DNA from: Selaginella moellendorffii
Lineage: Eukaryota > Streptophyta > Lycopodiopsida > Selaginellales > Selaginellaceae
Reading direction: 5' to 3'
Length of the DNA: 64,000 nucleotides
NCBI RefSeq assembly: GCF_000143415.4
Contig: NW_003314272.1
Span: forward strand, 2,133,728-2,197,727
Shown: positions 23,401-36,365 of the stretch, piece after piece
How the letters are laid out: each line of letters starts with the position of its first letter
How positions within the stretch are numbered: the first letter of the stretch is position 1
Program-made: the position numbers and the translations under genes
The notes under the pieces: generated by a model
What the model was told of the DNA's origin: nothing
The model's database searches: none
Seen by the model: only the letters and a program-made list of their open reading frames with translations

Positions 23401-24339
23401 GTATAGTAGGGGGAAGACTCTAGTGGAACCAGTTTGGCCAAGAAAGGGCAATGTGATCAAGGAAGGCTATATCCACGTGTTGGGTGGTGATATAATCACT
23501 AAAGAGTCCAAGGCTAGAGTGAATATGGATAGATAAATAAAGTAGCTTAGTGAGGTGCTCAAAAGCTAACTCTAGTTCCTTTGAAAGATCGAATGGTTGA
23601 TGCTTCCAATTCAAGTGTGGGTGGCATTACTTACTTGAATACTTGGCATAGCTTATCAAAACCTTACTTTAGTCACATAGCTAAAGCACCCAAAAGTGGA
23701 AGGTGGAGAGAGTATATATGAGGCTCACGTAGGGCTATGGTGTTTCAAAATATTGTCCCAAAGTCCCGAATTATGGAAACAAAGAGGAACAATCCTCTAG
23801 TGTAGTGACTAAGAATATGGTCACATGGTATGGAAGTCCTAAAAGTCAATGGGATTTAGTGGTTGGGCCTTTGGGCCTTAACCCAGTGGCAATGGTGGTG
23901 AGCACGGTTATGGATGAAGAGGGATTTAGTGAGGACTAAAGAAGTGATATTATGGAAGGGTGTTCCTTATATCTTTAGGCATTCTAAAGGTGCTAAGGTA
24001 TGGTCAAAGAATGACCACTCATGGATGGATGGCCTAGTCTTTAAGAGATTAGGACTGTGATGCAGATGGTCTTGGACTATCAATATAACAAGGGTGAATA
24101 GGCATGGCCTTAGTGTAATAGGTTGATATGTCGATGGTACCGTTAGGTGTTAGTTATGGGATCGGACACATGGAGCACTTGTACCAGGTGCAAAGGCTGA
24201 GTGGCATAAATCCTATTCACGGGGCTAGTATGTCCCTAAGTCAGGAATAAAACTTATGGAGTTCATGAGTGAGACTCCTCCAAGTGGTCAAAGGTGTTGT
24301 TAAGTGGATAAAGTAAAATGGCAAATTTAGTCACTTACA
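20437..24339 (-). mobile_element. Rearranged, decayed LTR-element copy (family A LTR plus internal region)
   Basis: Read on the minus strand from 24339 (TGTAAGTGACTAAATTTGCC), this is a diverged family-A LTR down to about 22741, including the CTCGGACTC satellite as GAGTCCGAG. It then runs into internal sequence (22740-20590) homologous to about 56613-58740. A short LTR fragment in the opposite orientation (20437-20580) matches 55480-55600, so the left end is an inversion or a foreign junction. No gag or pol frame survives, and short frames are spurious. A 180-bp piece at the LTR/internal junction is missing compared with 56430-56610. Confidence 0.7.
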
Positions 24340-26965
24340 ACAACCCCATTAGCAACTAGTTATTCTTTAGATACTACATCAGGTTTAGTCATTATAGTGT
24401 CTTCAAGTTGCTTTGTATGGTTGGTGTCAGTGTTGCAACAATATAGCCAACATCATTCTAAAAATCCTACTTGCTTTTGTTCCCCATGGAAACATGGGGT
24501 TGGAACAAAAACAGACTTATCACCATAAATTAAATTGCCCATTGCTTTAGTTTCACTGTAATACACTCTCTTCATTAGCCACTTGAGGTGGCTCAGTCCG
24601 GGGGTAGTGTCCTAGAGTAGAATGGTATTGAACATTAAGTTTATGAGAGTTTTTTGCTCTAAGGTTTATACCAACTTCTTCACCAACAAAGGAAAAGTGA
24701 CATTTTGAGTGGATAGTCTTCATGTCACCAATAAAAGTCTAAGGAGTGTACTCCATAGATGTGTCGCAAACCACTTCCTCCACTACAATTGCCACTTTTT
24801 GTGCTAGTGGAGTCCCTCTCTTTTTTATCTGATCATGTAACATCTTATCCAAAGGTCATGTTCCCATATATTTTCCTTTCTCAAATGCCAAGGTTTTTGA
24901 AAATTGCTCTATAACATATATTAAATCCGATAGACATGCTTTGTATAAACTTATCTTCCCTTTCCCTACCTCAGAGGAATGCCAACTCCAATGCTTACTC
25001 TCTACGAGATTCACAATTGGGGTGTATACAAGATCCTCAAGTGGTTGAGCGTAATGAAAAGATGATATTAAGAGGTAATAAAATGAGAAGAAAAAAGAAA
25101 AACCAATATGAAGAGAATGATATCCCCATTGGAATATCCTAACTTTCCACCACCCTAACCATGACTCAAGTTATGGTAGACAACTTATGTTATAGCCATC
25201 TTCATGCCACGACATTTAAATCTTATTTGCTTTTGCCTTATACTCTTCTTGAGAAGGTGCAACCTACCATTGTTTGCACAACTCCTTAAATATTAATTAG
25301 AAATCTAATTTGATAAGGTGGCAGTGTTGGTTTAGGCTTTGAAATGGAACTCACAAGACCTCTCATGACCTTCTACAGGTTGACTATTCCTAAAGACTGC
25401 TCGAACGCCATTCCAATTAACCCTAACCCCATCTACCATGAAATCATAGAAGTTGGCAAGCTTACTAGTCTATTTCAGTACAACGTCGGAGAGGGACTTT
25501 CAAATATTTCCAAGGCCATCTAGTCTTGCACTTTAAATTCTGCTATTGTAATTATCAAGTTGGAATGTAGCTTATGAAAAAGGCAATGTTTAAAACCATT
25601 TTAAGACAATAAGAAAAAAATAATTACCTTAAATCATACATATGAGCCTATGGTTGTTTAACTTGATTCACACTCCATATAGTCAAAATGTACCTATATA
25701 TTAACAAAGTTACTTGACCTAGACATATCCATTTGGGAAACAAGATTTACACTAGAGGCAGGGCCCATGGTAGACATTTTGAAGACAAAAGGGCGCTCTT
25801 GTTCACTAATTATTTAATCTAGAAATAAACTCCCATGGATAAACTCATAGGGATAAATTCATTTTAGTTCAAGGATATTGTCGATTTTTTACTAAAGTTT
25901 CCCCTCTTGAGATTCACATATTCAAGATTTTATCCTAAGATTTTATCCTATTTTGACAAGTATGTAATATTATTTTCTTACCTTATGAGGCTAGTTACAA
26001 GTTGCACGCATCATAGTAACTCCCACAAGCTAGCCTCATCCAGTTGAGTTTTCTTATAGCCTAGATCGAGTAGAGTGTTTGTGATAAAACCTTCAACACT
26101 ATATTTTAAACATGCTTCAGAGTTGCAAATGAGTTTCTGATAGTCTCTCTATCTGCATTGCATCTTTAAAACAATTGATTGAACTCTTTTGTATCCCTTT
26201 CTACATTGAATGTGTGTGCATGCTAATATGTACTACAGCTCTACTAACCTTTCCATCCCGTGGAAGAAAGTAATACATCTTAACCCCATAAATGACATGA
26301 TATAATGGAGCATTTTTGCAAAACAAACACTTAAATCTAACACCAATGGTGTCATAGATGGGAGGATTGATTATAAATCCTTCAAAAAAAGTGAAATTTT
26401 TACCTTACTCTCAATTACATGTTTCATTCATACAATCCAAATACCCATCACAATGACACTATGTTTTTGAAATGCTAGATATATGTAGTCTTGATTTTAC
26501 ACCAGTTATGGACGTCCTACTTATCTCCATCCCTTTTCATTTTGAGCTAACAAGAAATGGTAGTTCAAAGAAGATGTTGCCATTGTATGTGGATAGGAGC
26601 TTGTTAACAGGCCTATGCAAAAATGAGCACACGTTAATAGAGAAATGGGAGAATTAAAAAGCATTGCAAACAACTTTGAATTTTGGTGAAGTTGGTGTTA
26701 GTAGATTTTTGGCTAACATTAGATTGGCATCTTCACTAAAACTAGAAGAGGAGGAAATGACAATGATTGACTCTTGCTTTACATTTGCTTTGGCATGATT
26801 ATAGCCTCGCACTTTGATTGGAGATTTAGAAACTCAAATCTCCTTAGACTTGGAATGTTGTAAATCCCAATGTTGTCCACCTTCACCCACACTCAAAAGA
26901 AGAAACTCTAATCATTCAACTACACTTGTGTTGTTGCAAATCACAGCCTCCAAATGAAATAGAAC
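24340..26965 (-). pseudogene. MULE transposase, copy 3 (heavily decayed)
   Basis: On the minus strand the N-terminal block starts at about 26965 with AVICNNT and shows GEGGQHWDLQHSKSKEI and the FKCLFCKNAPLY...FLPRDG region, aligned with copy 2. The DDE block (about 25910-25400) retains CTYEFIH-like and VDGVRVNWNG-like stretches. A 3' section lies at 25150-24640. Many stops and frameshifts interrupt all parts, and the initiator ATG is lost. It is divergent from the ParB/MTase-like copy at 27240-33837. That is the third occurrence of this pairing in the window. The part 24340-24640 is weakly defined. Confidence 0.65.
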
Positions 26966-27035
26966 CAAGAGAAAGATTGAAATATTGGTAAAGAAAATTC
27001 TCTGAAATAAGACTTTGGGAGAAAGAAAGCGGTGG

Positions 27036-28410
27036 GTAATCTCGGTATTGTGATCAATTCCACACATGTGGCTGTCACATTATTTCCACATTATGGCACA
27101 ATGATATTATAGTGCACATCTAATATTAGGTTATAACTCAAAAGGACTTTGTCACATGATCAAATCGAGGACGGAGTAGATATTGTAGATTGCTAGCAAA
27201 TAATTTTAGCATAATGGACATATGAAATTTACTGCATCCATAATGAATGGCCATGATGAAAGTTAGGTTAGGATTAGGGCAGCCTCCAGCATTAGGATTT
27301 TTACAGAAAGTACAGTAGGAGATTGGGAATGACTCTATGAAATCCATCAACATCAAAAACAATGCCACCAAGAGTAAATCATTTTTTTCCTTGTAGTAAC
27401 ATCTCAATCTACATCTCTCAACATTGCTTCATGCCATTGTGGCACTGCCTCCACACTTGCCACATGAACTGAGCTGTGCACTACTGCTGCACATATGTCG
27501 AGCCAAGCACTGTGCAGGTCAGGCCACCCCCCATGCTGCACCGCATGGGCCAGACCTGCATGCCTCATCTGTGGCTGCCATGCCTAGCATCGCATGATGC
27601 CAAGCCCCACGGTACACTAGTGTACTGTGTGGGGTGCCAATGGGTGGTGTGCCGGCTCAACTAGGACAGCATGCTATGTGTGGACTGTGGTGTCGTGCTG
27701 TAGGGCGGATAGACCGTGGTGGCACCAATGCGGGTGAATGTGCACTGTGGCATTGTGCCACATGGGGCAGACGGGCTAGAATGACATGTCACATGGCTAA
27801 TGTTGCAGCCGCCCACCCTGCCCAGCACGATGCCGCAGCCTACAGTACACAGGCGAACCGTGCATGGGTGCCAGCTTGGCCAGGACAGCGTGCCACATGG
27901 GGCATATGGGCCATGGCATCATGCTGCACGACAGACCATCCTAGCTCATCTACCCACACAGCACGCCATGTCTTGGCCAAGCTGGGCCCGATATGCCGGT
28001 GAACCGGCCCACACAGGATGCATATCTTGGGCACTTAGCTGGGCCCAGTACATTGGCGAATCGTCATGATGCACCCACCTCGGTATGTGTAGGACGGGTG
28101 GCCCAGGTACTTGAGTGGGCCCAATATGCTGGCAAACCGGCCTGCACACATGCATCAACATCGCCACGGCCCATCCACTACGCACATCAAGCCGTGTTCT
28201 AGGAGCTCGAGTGGGCCTGGTATGCCGGCAAACTGACCCACCACAGGTGAGTCAGCCCACGTAGGATAGGCATGTGTAGTAGATGGGCTGCGGTGGTGCT
28301 GAGTCGAACCAGCCAATGCATGCTGAGTTCGCCGGGGTGGCCCACCAGAGTGGTGTACTGGTGGACGACCACTTCTTATGCATTTTTCTTTTCTTTTTTT
28401 TTTCTTTTTA
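27036..28410 (+). other. Leader and GC-rich repeat array of ParB/MTase-like copy 3
   Basis: The leader (27180-27310) keeps the TTTACTGCATCCA...AAAGTTAGGTTAGG words of copy 2. From about 27620 to 28370 the DNA turns GC-rich, with repeated words such as TATGCCGGCAAACCGG, GGCCCA and TGGGCC in both orientations. This is positionally equivalent to the 1911-2304 and 10620-11130 arrays but again different in sequence. Apparent frames here are composition artefacts. A TTCTTGTTTTCAG acceptor at about 28433 opens the next exon. Confidence 0.5.
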
Positions 28411-28698
28411 ATGAGTTTTCTTCTTGTTTTCAGAAACAAAAAAAAACTACAAAAGAATAAGGATGTTAGATCAAAGAGAACAAGACATAAGGAATATGAG
28501 GTCCAAGATGATAACCAATTTGACCTTTAAATTGAGATTTCTACAATGATAAATCTGGTATGCACATTGCTAGCTCTGCAACCTGAAAGCTCTATTCCAC
28601 ATCCACCCCATTTTTGCCACCATTGCCATTACCGCCACCACCACTTTCACCGCCATTGCCACCACTACCTTCATCACCACCATTACCACCACCATCAT

Positions 28699-31600
28699 TG
28701 TTAGGTGCCAGCTTTGACTATGTGGTCAACATCGGTCAAAGGGAGGCTCAAGGGTATATTAAGGCATATTAGAGTAAGGGACTTAACCTACCCTAGGGCT
28801 CACAATGGAGCGGCGGTGCAGTGGAGCTTTTGAGGTAGCTCAGGGGTGGTTGGGTGGTGAGGAACCTCAAGAGGTGATGTAGCATAGTCTAGGGCGACTA
28901 GATCTCTATCTTTTTGCGCCAAATCATAACATTGGTATTAGAGAAGTTTGTTGCGATGGCCGACCAAGCTGAACGCTAAAATCCTATTGTCGATGGTGGT
29001 GCCGATGATGGTGCCGACGAAGCTGCAGAGATTTGGACCATTCAAGATGTGGTTCATGAGCTGTGAGCCCTTAATAAAAATCAGCAAGAGATGCAAGATG
29101 AGATGCATGGCATGATGGATACCATGCGTGGGCGTGTTGAGGCACTCGAGGCTGGACGGGGTAGCGCTTCAAGTAAGCCTTCTTTGGTAGATCGACTCAA
29201 GATTCCAACTTTTTCCGGTGGTGGTGGTGTGGACGAGTGTCTCGCTTGGCTAGCCAATGTGAAGAAGTTCTTGGCTGCTAGAGGAACTCCAGATGCAAAG
29301 GCTTTAGTGGCTATTCCGATGGTTTTGCATGATGCGGGTCTTCGATGGTGGAATTGGCTTGAGGAGTCCCATGTTGCAGATAAGAAACCACCAGTGTCTA
29401 CCATGGATGAATTTGAGGCTGCTTTCCATTTACTTTTTGCCCCTTATTACGATGTGGAGAATGCTCGTATGGAACTTCGACATTTCCAGCAAGGGAAAAT
29501 GACGCTCGGGGACTATATTGAGAAGCTTACTCACTTGATTAGTTGTGTTCCAACGAAGGATCCAGATTAGAACAAGTCCTACTTCATTGATGGCCTACAT
29601 AGTGAGAGCATGCGGCAACACTTGCGTCATTCTCAGCCTACAAAGAGTTTGGAGGAGCTCTTTGATGCAGCTCGTCGACTTGACAATGACAAGCACAAGT
29701 CTCGCAAGCGTTTGCAGAGTCCTTTTGTCGAGAATCGTCGTGATGATCGCCGTGGACACAAGGATGGGAACAAGCATCACAAGTTGAAGTCAGTGGTGAC
29801 TACTTCAGATGCAAAGGGGTCCAAGAAGCAGAAGTTCTTTGTGAAGAATTATAAACAGGGTTGTCATCATTGCGGCGAACTTGGACACTACAACGCTGAT
29901 TGTCCGCAATTGAAGAACAAGCAGCAGGACAAGAAGAATGGCCAATCTTCTTCTCACGATAAGTCAAATACTAAAAGTTGCAAACTTTGCAGTGTGAGGA
30001 TGAGGAGAATGACCATTCTGGTCGGAGGAAGCGACTTTCGATCGTTGCTCGTCAGCTCAACTGTGTGTGGAACAAGATGGAGCTCGAGGATACGCGTGAA
30101 TCAGCTTTACTACTGGAGGGCGTGTTCTGTGGCGATCCAGTGCGGATTTTACTGGATAGTGGGAGCAATGACAACTTTGTTTCGGCAAAGTTTGTTGCGA
30201 AGCATGGCTTGGTCACACGTGGCATTCTTCCATACACAGTGGAAGGTGCAGCTACCTCTACTCAGTATTTTGATGCTTGTGTCGAGGGGATGGAAGTGTT
30301 GGTTGGCAAAACCACACTTGTGGAGACTTTTTATCTCACGGATATCCATCATGTAGATCTCATTCTTGGGATGCCATGGTTGGTGAAGGTGGATCCAGAG
30401 ATAAAGTGGAGTATTAAGTATATCTCGCTGGAGTATGGTGGCGTTAAAGATGTGTGGTTTGGCAAGGGCAATCAACCACCAGTTGTTATGCTCTTTGCTA
30501 CATCTTTGAAGCAAGCTTGTCGTAATGGAAAAGCACTTTCGAGTTACTTGCTGTTTGTTCGTGACTTGGGGGACCAAGGCACGTGTGGGGGAGAAGTAGT
30601 AGTACGGGATGTACTGGACGAGTTTTCTGATGTTTTTCCATCTGAACTTCCTCATGGATTGCCTCCGTTACGAGGTGTGGAGCATGGGATTACATTGGAG
30701 CCGGGGACGCGACCAATTTACCGGCATCCATTTCGGTCAGGTTATGCGGAGGAGCAAGAAGTTCAACGACAAGTCAAGGAGTTACTTGAGTTTGGATTTA
30801 TTCAGCCAAGTAAGTCTCCATTTGGTGCTCCGGTCTTGCTTGTGAAGAAGAAGGATAGTTCAATATGAATGTGTATTGACTACCACGCTTTGAACAAGAA
30901 GACAATGAAGGATAAGATGCCGATGCCACGTGTGGATGATATCTTGGACAAGCTTGGTGAAGCACGAATGTTTACCAAGATTGATCTGAGGAGTGGATAT
31001 CATCAGATTGCAATGGATGATGCATCTATCTCCAAGACGGCATTCAACACAAGCTTCAGACATTTTGAGTTTACAGTTATGCCGTTTGGTTTAACGAATG
31101 CACCGGCCACATTTACTCGGTTGATGACGGAGGTATTTGGGCGTTATCTTCATGAGTTTGTGGAGATTTTCTTGGACGATATTTTTGTTTTTAGCAAGAA
31201 TATGGAGGAGCATAGTGCCGATGACACCAATCTGCGAATTTGCGGGTAGCACCGAGGTTGGAGTCTGAAGATTAGGTCCATCTGGTTCAAGAACCCTCGT
31301 AGATCCAATTGTCATCTACTGAACTTTTTTGGGGAAGCTGATCTTGGGCTCGGCCGGCCAAGGCAAGCTTATGGCTCACGGGTGTCGAAGATGCCAAAGA
31401 CGCTGATTACTGGAGTTGAAGGAGAGCTGTTCAAAGTTGTTGGTTGTTGGCTTGGAGTTGGAGAATAGCATACTTGGAGAAGGTTTTTCCTGATTTTGGT
31501 TTGCCGAAGGATATCATTAGTGATCGAGATTCAAAGTTCACTAGTGGATTTTGGAAAAGCTTTGCAAAGGTTATGCAAGTGACTTTGAAACTCTCGAGTG

Positions 31601-32566
31601 GAGATCATCCTTAGACAGATGGGCAAACCGAGCGTGTGAATCAGGTGGTGGAGGATATGCTACGTTGTAGCATTGGTCAAAGGCAAGGATAGTGGGATTT
31701 ATATCTTCCGTTGGTGCAATTTGCTTACAACAATAGCCAACACAGTGGAACCAAGCTAAGTCCTTACTTTGCCATGTTTGGAAGGCATCCTCAAACAGCG
31801 GTGGAGTTGGGTTTGCATTTGAGTAAGGACATTCAAGATAAGCTTGATTCCGAGGCGACTGATTTGGCCACAAAACTTGATGAGATTTTGGTGGTGTGCA
31901 AATGGAATTTGCAAGTAGCTCAGGATAGAGCGGAGAAGTTTGCTAATGAGCATCGCCAATTCCGGGAATATAAGGTGGGTGATCTCGTCTTTGTGCGAGT
32001 GATCTTTCCGTTAAGTGAGCGGCAGAACACCTTGGTGCCTTTACAGACAAGGAAGAGTGATAAACTTTCCCATAGATATGTTGGTCCATATGAAGTGCTG
32101 GAGCGTATTGGTAAAGCGGCTTATCGGGTGCGGCTGCTAGCTGGGGTGAAAATTCATCCAGTATTTTATGTCAGCCAGTTGAAAGGTGTATTATCTCGAA
32201 GTGACGGGCCCAATGCCTCCTTGATGTACACAGCTGTGGAAGATGGACCAGGAGCTTGAGCAGGGTTCCCCAGAAAGGGTGATCACCGGTACAACTTGTC
32301 CTTGGGACAAGGACTTTGTTGTGGGGGAAGAATTGTTAGGCGCCAGCTTTGACTTCGTGGTCAACGTTGGTCAAAGGGAGGCTCAAGGGTATATTAAGGC
32401 ATGTTAGGGTAAGGGACTTAACCTACCCTAGGGCTCACAGTGGAGCGGCGGCGCAGTGGAGCTTTTGAGGTAGCTCGGGGGTGGTTGGGTGGTGAGGAAC
32501 CTCAAGAGGTGGCATAGTATAGTCTAGGGCGACTAGATCTCTGTCTTTTTGCGCCGGATCATAACA
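28699..32566 (+). mobile_element. Small Ty3/gypsy LTR retrotransposon
   Basis: The 233-bp LTRs (28699-28931 and 32334-32566) begin TGTTAGGYGCCAGC and end CATAACA. TGGTATTAGAGAAG (28933-28946) is a degenerate tRNA-Met primer site, and GTGGGGGAAGAA precedes the 3' LTR as polypurine tract. Flanks ATCAT (28694-28698) and AACAT (32567-32571) are an imperfect target duplication. It inserted into the Pro/His repeat of the ParB/MTase-like gene. The element is internally deleted (see its gag-pol entry). Confidence 0.9.
28956..32259 (+). pseudogene. Ty3/gypsy gag-pol (broken, lacks RNase H)
   Basis: The likely start is ATG 28956 (MADQAER), but early stops follow at 28977 and about 29062. Gag runs to about 29990 and includes a CCHC knuckle (CHHCGELGHYNADC, 29862-29903). 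A frameshift near 29985 leads into pol. The retropepsin site LLDSGSND is at about 30150, and reverse transcriptase spans about 30690-31230 with FLDDI at 31169-31183. A TGA at 30866 sits where the family usually has Trp. After 31230 the homology stops, and about 200 bp of unrelated filler replaces RNase H and the integrase zinc finger. Integrase resumes at about 31466 (FGLPKDIISDRDSKF, then TDGQTERVNQ) and runs to about 31760, followed by a C-terminal domain to 32259. Stops at 29568 (TAG), 31614 and 31689 also disable it. It cannot replicate itself. Confidence 0.85.
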
Positions 32567-33837
32567 AACATCACCACCATTACCACCACCACTGCCATCA
32601 TCACTATTACCACCACCACTAGCACTATCATCACCACTACCACCACTAATGCTGCCGCCACCACCTCAAATGCCACTACTCTTAACGTATTTGCAAAATA
32701 TGACATAAACTAGTTATATTACGGAGTAGTGCCCAAGTGAGCCTGAGGGGGGTGTTGGACCTAAGTTGGGGGCTAGATTTGATAATGGTGCTACTGAAGG
32801 TGTAGCTGAAGTTGAAAGAGAAGTTGAGTTACCTAAATATATTGCAGACAAACGCTTCCAGGAGACAGTTTTGAGAAAGAGAAGGCCATTCACACAATTC
32901 TAGAGTCTCTCAAGTGGGAAGGCCTAGGAGACATGATTTGAGAGATTCCACTATGCCGATTCACTCAAACAAGCATTATTCAGTATGTTTCACCTCACTT
33001 TGTCAACATGAACATCTATAGTTTATACAAAGAAAACAGCATTAGGACAAATATATGTATGTTCCTTGTTTTGGCCTTCAAGCTAGGAATGACAAATACC
33101 CTTCTGATTTCACTGAAAATCAAGAAGGTTTGGGATGACATTTGGAAAATGAAGTCTTGTGAATTTGACAACATGCTTATGAGCCATTCTAAGATTCAAC
33201 AATTTGTTGGGAAAATGTTCTACATTATCGATAGGAATCATCACAGTATATGTGGATGAAGTGCATCAATGAATACTTCTGAAAAGATCCTGTCTATCAT
33301 ATCAATATTCTAGTTGGGCATGTACATGAGAGAGGATCTCTAGATATGGCAAAGCTTGTGATAGTTTGCCACAAAATAAATGCGTAAGTACCTTTCCCTC
33401 TTCAATCACTTTTAACAATTTGTGTTTTGCAGATTGGGATAGTTTGCAGTGCAGAAGCAAAGCTTAATGCATGATATCGAGGAGATTCTGTTTCTTGCCA
33501 ATTTTGACAAGGATGCAATTCGTAGCCACTATGGTGATGATTTAGCATCATTTATTCGCCATTAACAAAGTTGTCAAGATGCCAATAGATGGTACAAGAA
33601 TCTAGTGGCTTTTATGACAGCTGTGTGGAGTAAGGTTTGTGTTTCTTAGTATACTTCTTGTCACTAAATGTTTGTGTTATCTTCAGCTGTTGGTGAAGGT
33701 TAGGCAAGATGTATATGCATAGTCACATCAGGCTCAAAATGATTAAGAACTCTCAAAGCATTTAGCTGCAATTGATAAGAAATTCAACATCACAAAAAAG
33801 ACAAAGGTAAAGAAATTACTTAGTGTGGCTGACTCAA

Positions 33838-34956
33838 TGTAGCATACATGGTTTTCACCCTTCATCCTATGGTGATTTACCATAGGATAACTACGAAGCG
33901 GAACCTAATATATGCCATGTGTCACATGCCACATGTCACATGCTATATGCTATATGCCACATGTCCAAAAGACAATGGTGCAAAACCTAAGTTTCAGAGC
34001 CTTGGGCCACTGAATGAAAGAACAGAGCCAAACACCTAAGCATGGAGCTAAAGAGCAATGGCATTAGAGCACAAAGCGACTCTCGAGCATACAGTCTAAG
34101 AAGTGAAGGGATAAGAGCACAGAGTGACTTGGAATACTCCTAGAGCATTCAACATCCCAATGCTAGGACCAACACACAAAATAGAGCCAAATGGGGCACT
34201 ATTTGAGCATATTGGTGGCCTAACACGAGGATATGAGTACTCCACCAATTAGCATGGTATGCAACTTGGGCTTAGACCCAAGCTGAATGCAGAACAAGGA
34301 CAAGCATGCAAGCAACACTAGACTATGCCTCAAGTTGGTCGGCCATGCCCAACCCACCCACAACCCCCAACCCCCCGCCCTGCCCCCTTGAGGAACACAT
34401 ACTTTGGGCTTTCACCTTTAACCACCCTTAGTATCAGGAGTTACAATCTCAAAATTTACTAAATATGGAATGCTTCTAGATTGTGAATTTAGACACGGGA
34501 CAAACACCATTGTATTTAGGATAATCTCTACATTCTTATAGATATGCCATATGAGCAAATCTAGACACTTTTTATAAATAGCATTTGGGACTAGAATGAG
34601 ACTAACATAAAGGGCATGATAGCGAGGGTGTTTAGTAAACATAGTAAGCTATCATTCAGTGATATTGAGGGATTAGTCTCAATATGTGAGGGTTCTTGTC
34701 AAGCTAGTGCAAGACAGAGTAAAAGAGAATTAATAAGCTAGGCCAAATATGCTTAGCTAAATAGAAATTTAGGAATTTTGTTCTTATGCTCGTCCAGTCA
34801 AGTATAGATGCAAAGTCCAGTTTACTAACACTTGAACAAGAGGGACTAATAAAGGGTCTAGCAATACTGATTTTTGTTGTCGTGGCAGTAAGGAAAGAAT
34901 ATCTAAAAGGACTACATGACAGATAACTTTTGATACCCAAAGTCACATTCATAACA
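33838..34956 (-). mobile_element. LTR family B, apparent 3' LTR
   Basis: This is a 1.12-kb copy of the LTR at 59312-60461. On the minus strand it begins TGTTATGAATGTGAC and ends CATGTATGCTACA. To its right, 34957-34976 reads on the minus strand as CTTCCCTAAGGGGGGCAGAG, a polypurine tract, so it is the 3' LTR of a minus-strand element. Its left edge cuts ParB/MTase-like copy 3. The expected target duplication does not match the flank of the 59312-60461 LTR. Confidence 0.8.
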
Positions 34957-35999
34957 CTCTGCCCCCCTTAGGGAAGATTAACGTCTTTGTCATGTTGGGA
35001 GAAGGAGGGGCACCTCCCCCAACACTCGCTCAAACACAAGAAATGCTCCAATGCTTTTCACAAATGCCCCCCCTTTGCCCTTGTGGGGCAAGGTTTTATA
35101 CAAGAAAGATGGAGAATATTCTAAGGATTGGACTATTCCCTCTCTCTCTCACTCTCTAAGTGGCGATCACGGTGGATCATGCTAACTCTAGATGCATGAG
35201 AACCCTCCGAAGAGTGTAAAGTGTACCTCTGTTGTTGATGCCAAGTGTTAGTAACTGTGTGAAATAGTAGGAATTCTAGAAAACAAAGTGGAAAAAGAAA
35301 GAAAAGAGGTAGGTGTGAAGTTTGAAGACAAGGAGGAAAACCTATGGGAAACCCTATAGTCAAACTAGACCTAAAGTTAAAGAAGAAGTGCAGAAAAAGT
35401 GTGAAAAGAGGAGAAAAATAGAGGAAAAAGAATGAGTATAAGGATTGGCTGAAATCGATAAAGAAAGAGAGGTAGAAGAAGGGATGCATTGCTCAAGGGT
35501 AGTAAGTGTAAAAATGATGAAAGATGGAGTAATATGGTAGAGTGCCAAGATGGTGGTGTCACTTTGAAAAGGTGGCCATCTCTAAAAGTGTCAGGCCTAT
35601 GGTTTGATGTGTCAAACTGAAGAAAATAGTAGCTGAAAAGGATGGCATAGTCGCTGGGTTGCCAGTAAAGAGAGGTGGCATATGTCCACTGAGTGCTAAA
35701 GCAAGAGAAAGTGGCTTTGGCTTCTGTGGCCTCAAATAAAGATCCACCTAGGTGCCTTGAGTGAAAAAATTCACCTGGTTGGAAGAAAGTTGCTCCAAAA
35801 AAGCTAGCACATCATCGGCAAATGGTCGTAATGACATCTCAAAAACAGCACATCCAAATGAGGTGGTGTCTTCTGCTGCTAATGCATGTACGTGTGTCCG
35901 TGATATGGTGTAAATATGACCTCAAATGGAGATGTGGATGATGGTGAAAGAATAAAAGATGCAAGACAGACATCTAGAGGTAACTGCGGGCAATACTGC
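34957..35999 (-). other. Probable 3' internal region of the Tat-like element; no gene seen
   Basis: Purine-rich on the minus-strand side of the LTR and otherwise low-information. The Phe/Ser-rich minus-strand frames around 35133-35560 are low-complexity and not convincing. By layout it joins, across the later TRIM insertion, to 49412 onward where integrase lies, so it would be the region between pol and the 3' LTR. Confidence 0.4.
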
Positions 36000-36341
36000 T
36001 GTAGCGCACCTTATCTCTCTCCCTTTAAGCCAACTGGAAAAGGGGCAATTGCTTGATGAGAGAGCCTTTAGTGGCTATTTTATCCCCATTTATCCCCCAA
36101 GGTTCCAAGGATCCACGGTGACAGTATACCAAATCTCATCCCATGATCACATGTGCTACACTCACCCCCCCTTCAGAGATGTCAATATCCTCATTGATTA
36201 TTGACTAACAACCCCTACTGAGCTAAGGGGAACCAGCACCTCCATTTCTACACTAAATCTACCAATCCTTCCATTATGTAGACTAGCTATTCTATGTTAA
36301 ACAACTAGTCATCCACCCATACCGCAGTCCCATGGTGGATA

Positions 36342-36365
36342 ATGCTCTATTTCGTTAAAGTGGGA
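36342..36365 (+). repeat. Left TIR of the 12.74-kb transposon
   Basis: The left end begins ATGCTCTATTTCGTTAAAGT and pairs with 49058-49081. A second GTAAAATGGGAC word follows at about 36374, echoing the direct repetition seen in the MITE's left end (GTAAAGTGGGAC). Confidence 0.93.

Larger units (their letters stand above)
28434..33837 (+). pseudogene. ParB/MTase-like element gene, copy 3 (interrupted by gypsy, truncated by an LTR)
   Basis: The first exon (28434-28698) encodes the basic segment and a CACCATTACCACC Pro/His-rich run, where the gypsy element 28699-32566 inserted. The frame resumes at 32567. Recognisable blocks are KRFQETVLRK (about 32850), the ParB-like core at 33008-33259 (IYSLYKEN ... 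KMFYIIDRNH, with Gly and Arg of the DGxHR pattern lost), and the exon with KKTKVKKLLSVAD. The homology stops at 33837, where LTR family B begins, so the methyltransferase half is missing. Numerous stops confirm it is dead. Confidence 0.6.

Noticed and set aside
33900-33965. CACATGCCACATGTCACATGC-like stretch as further palindrome copies
   Set aside because: It belongs to LTR family B (also at 59395-59445), lacks the ATGGCATGAGG half-site symmetry and is a simple local repeat.
35133-35560. Phe/Ser/Leu-rich minus-strand frames as a membrane protein gene
   Set aside because: Overlapping frames in purine-rich low-complexity DNA, with no start context or domain.
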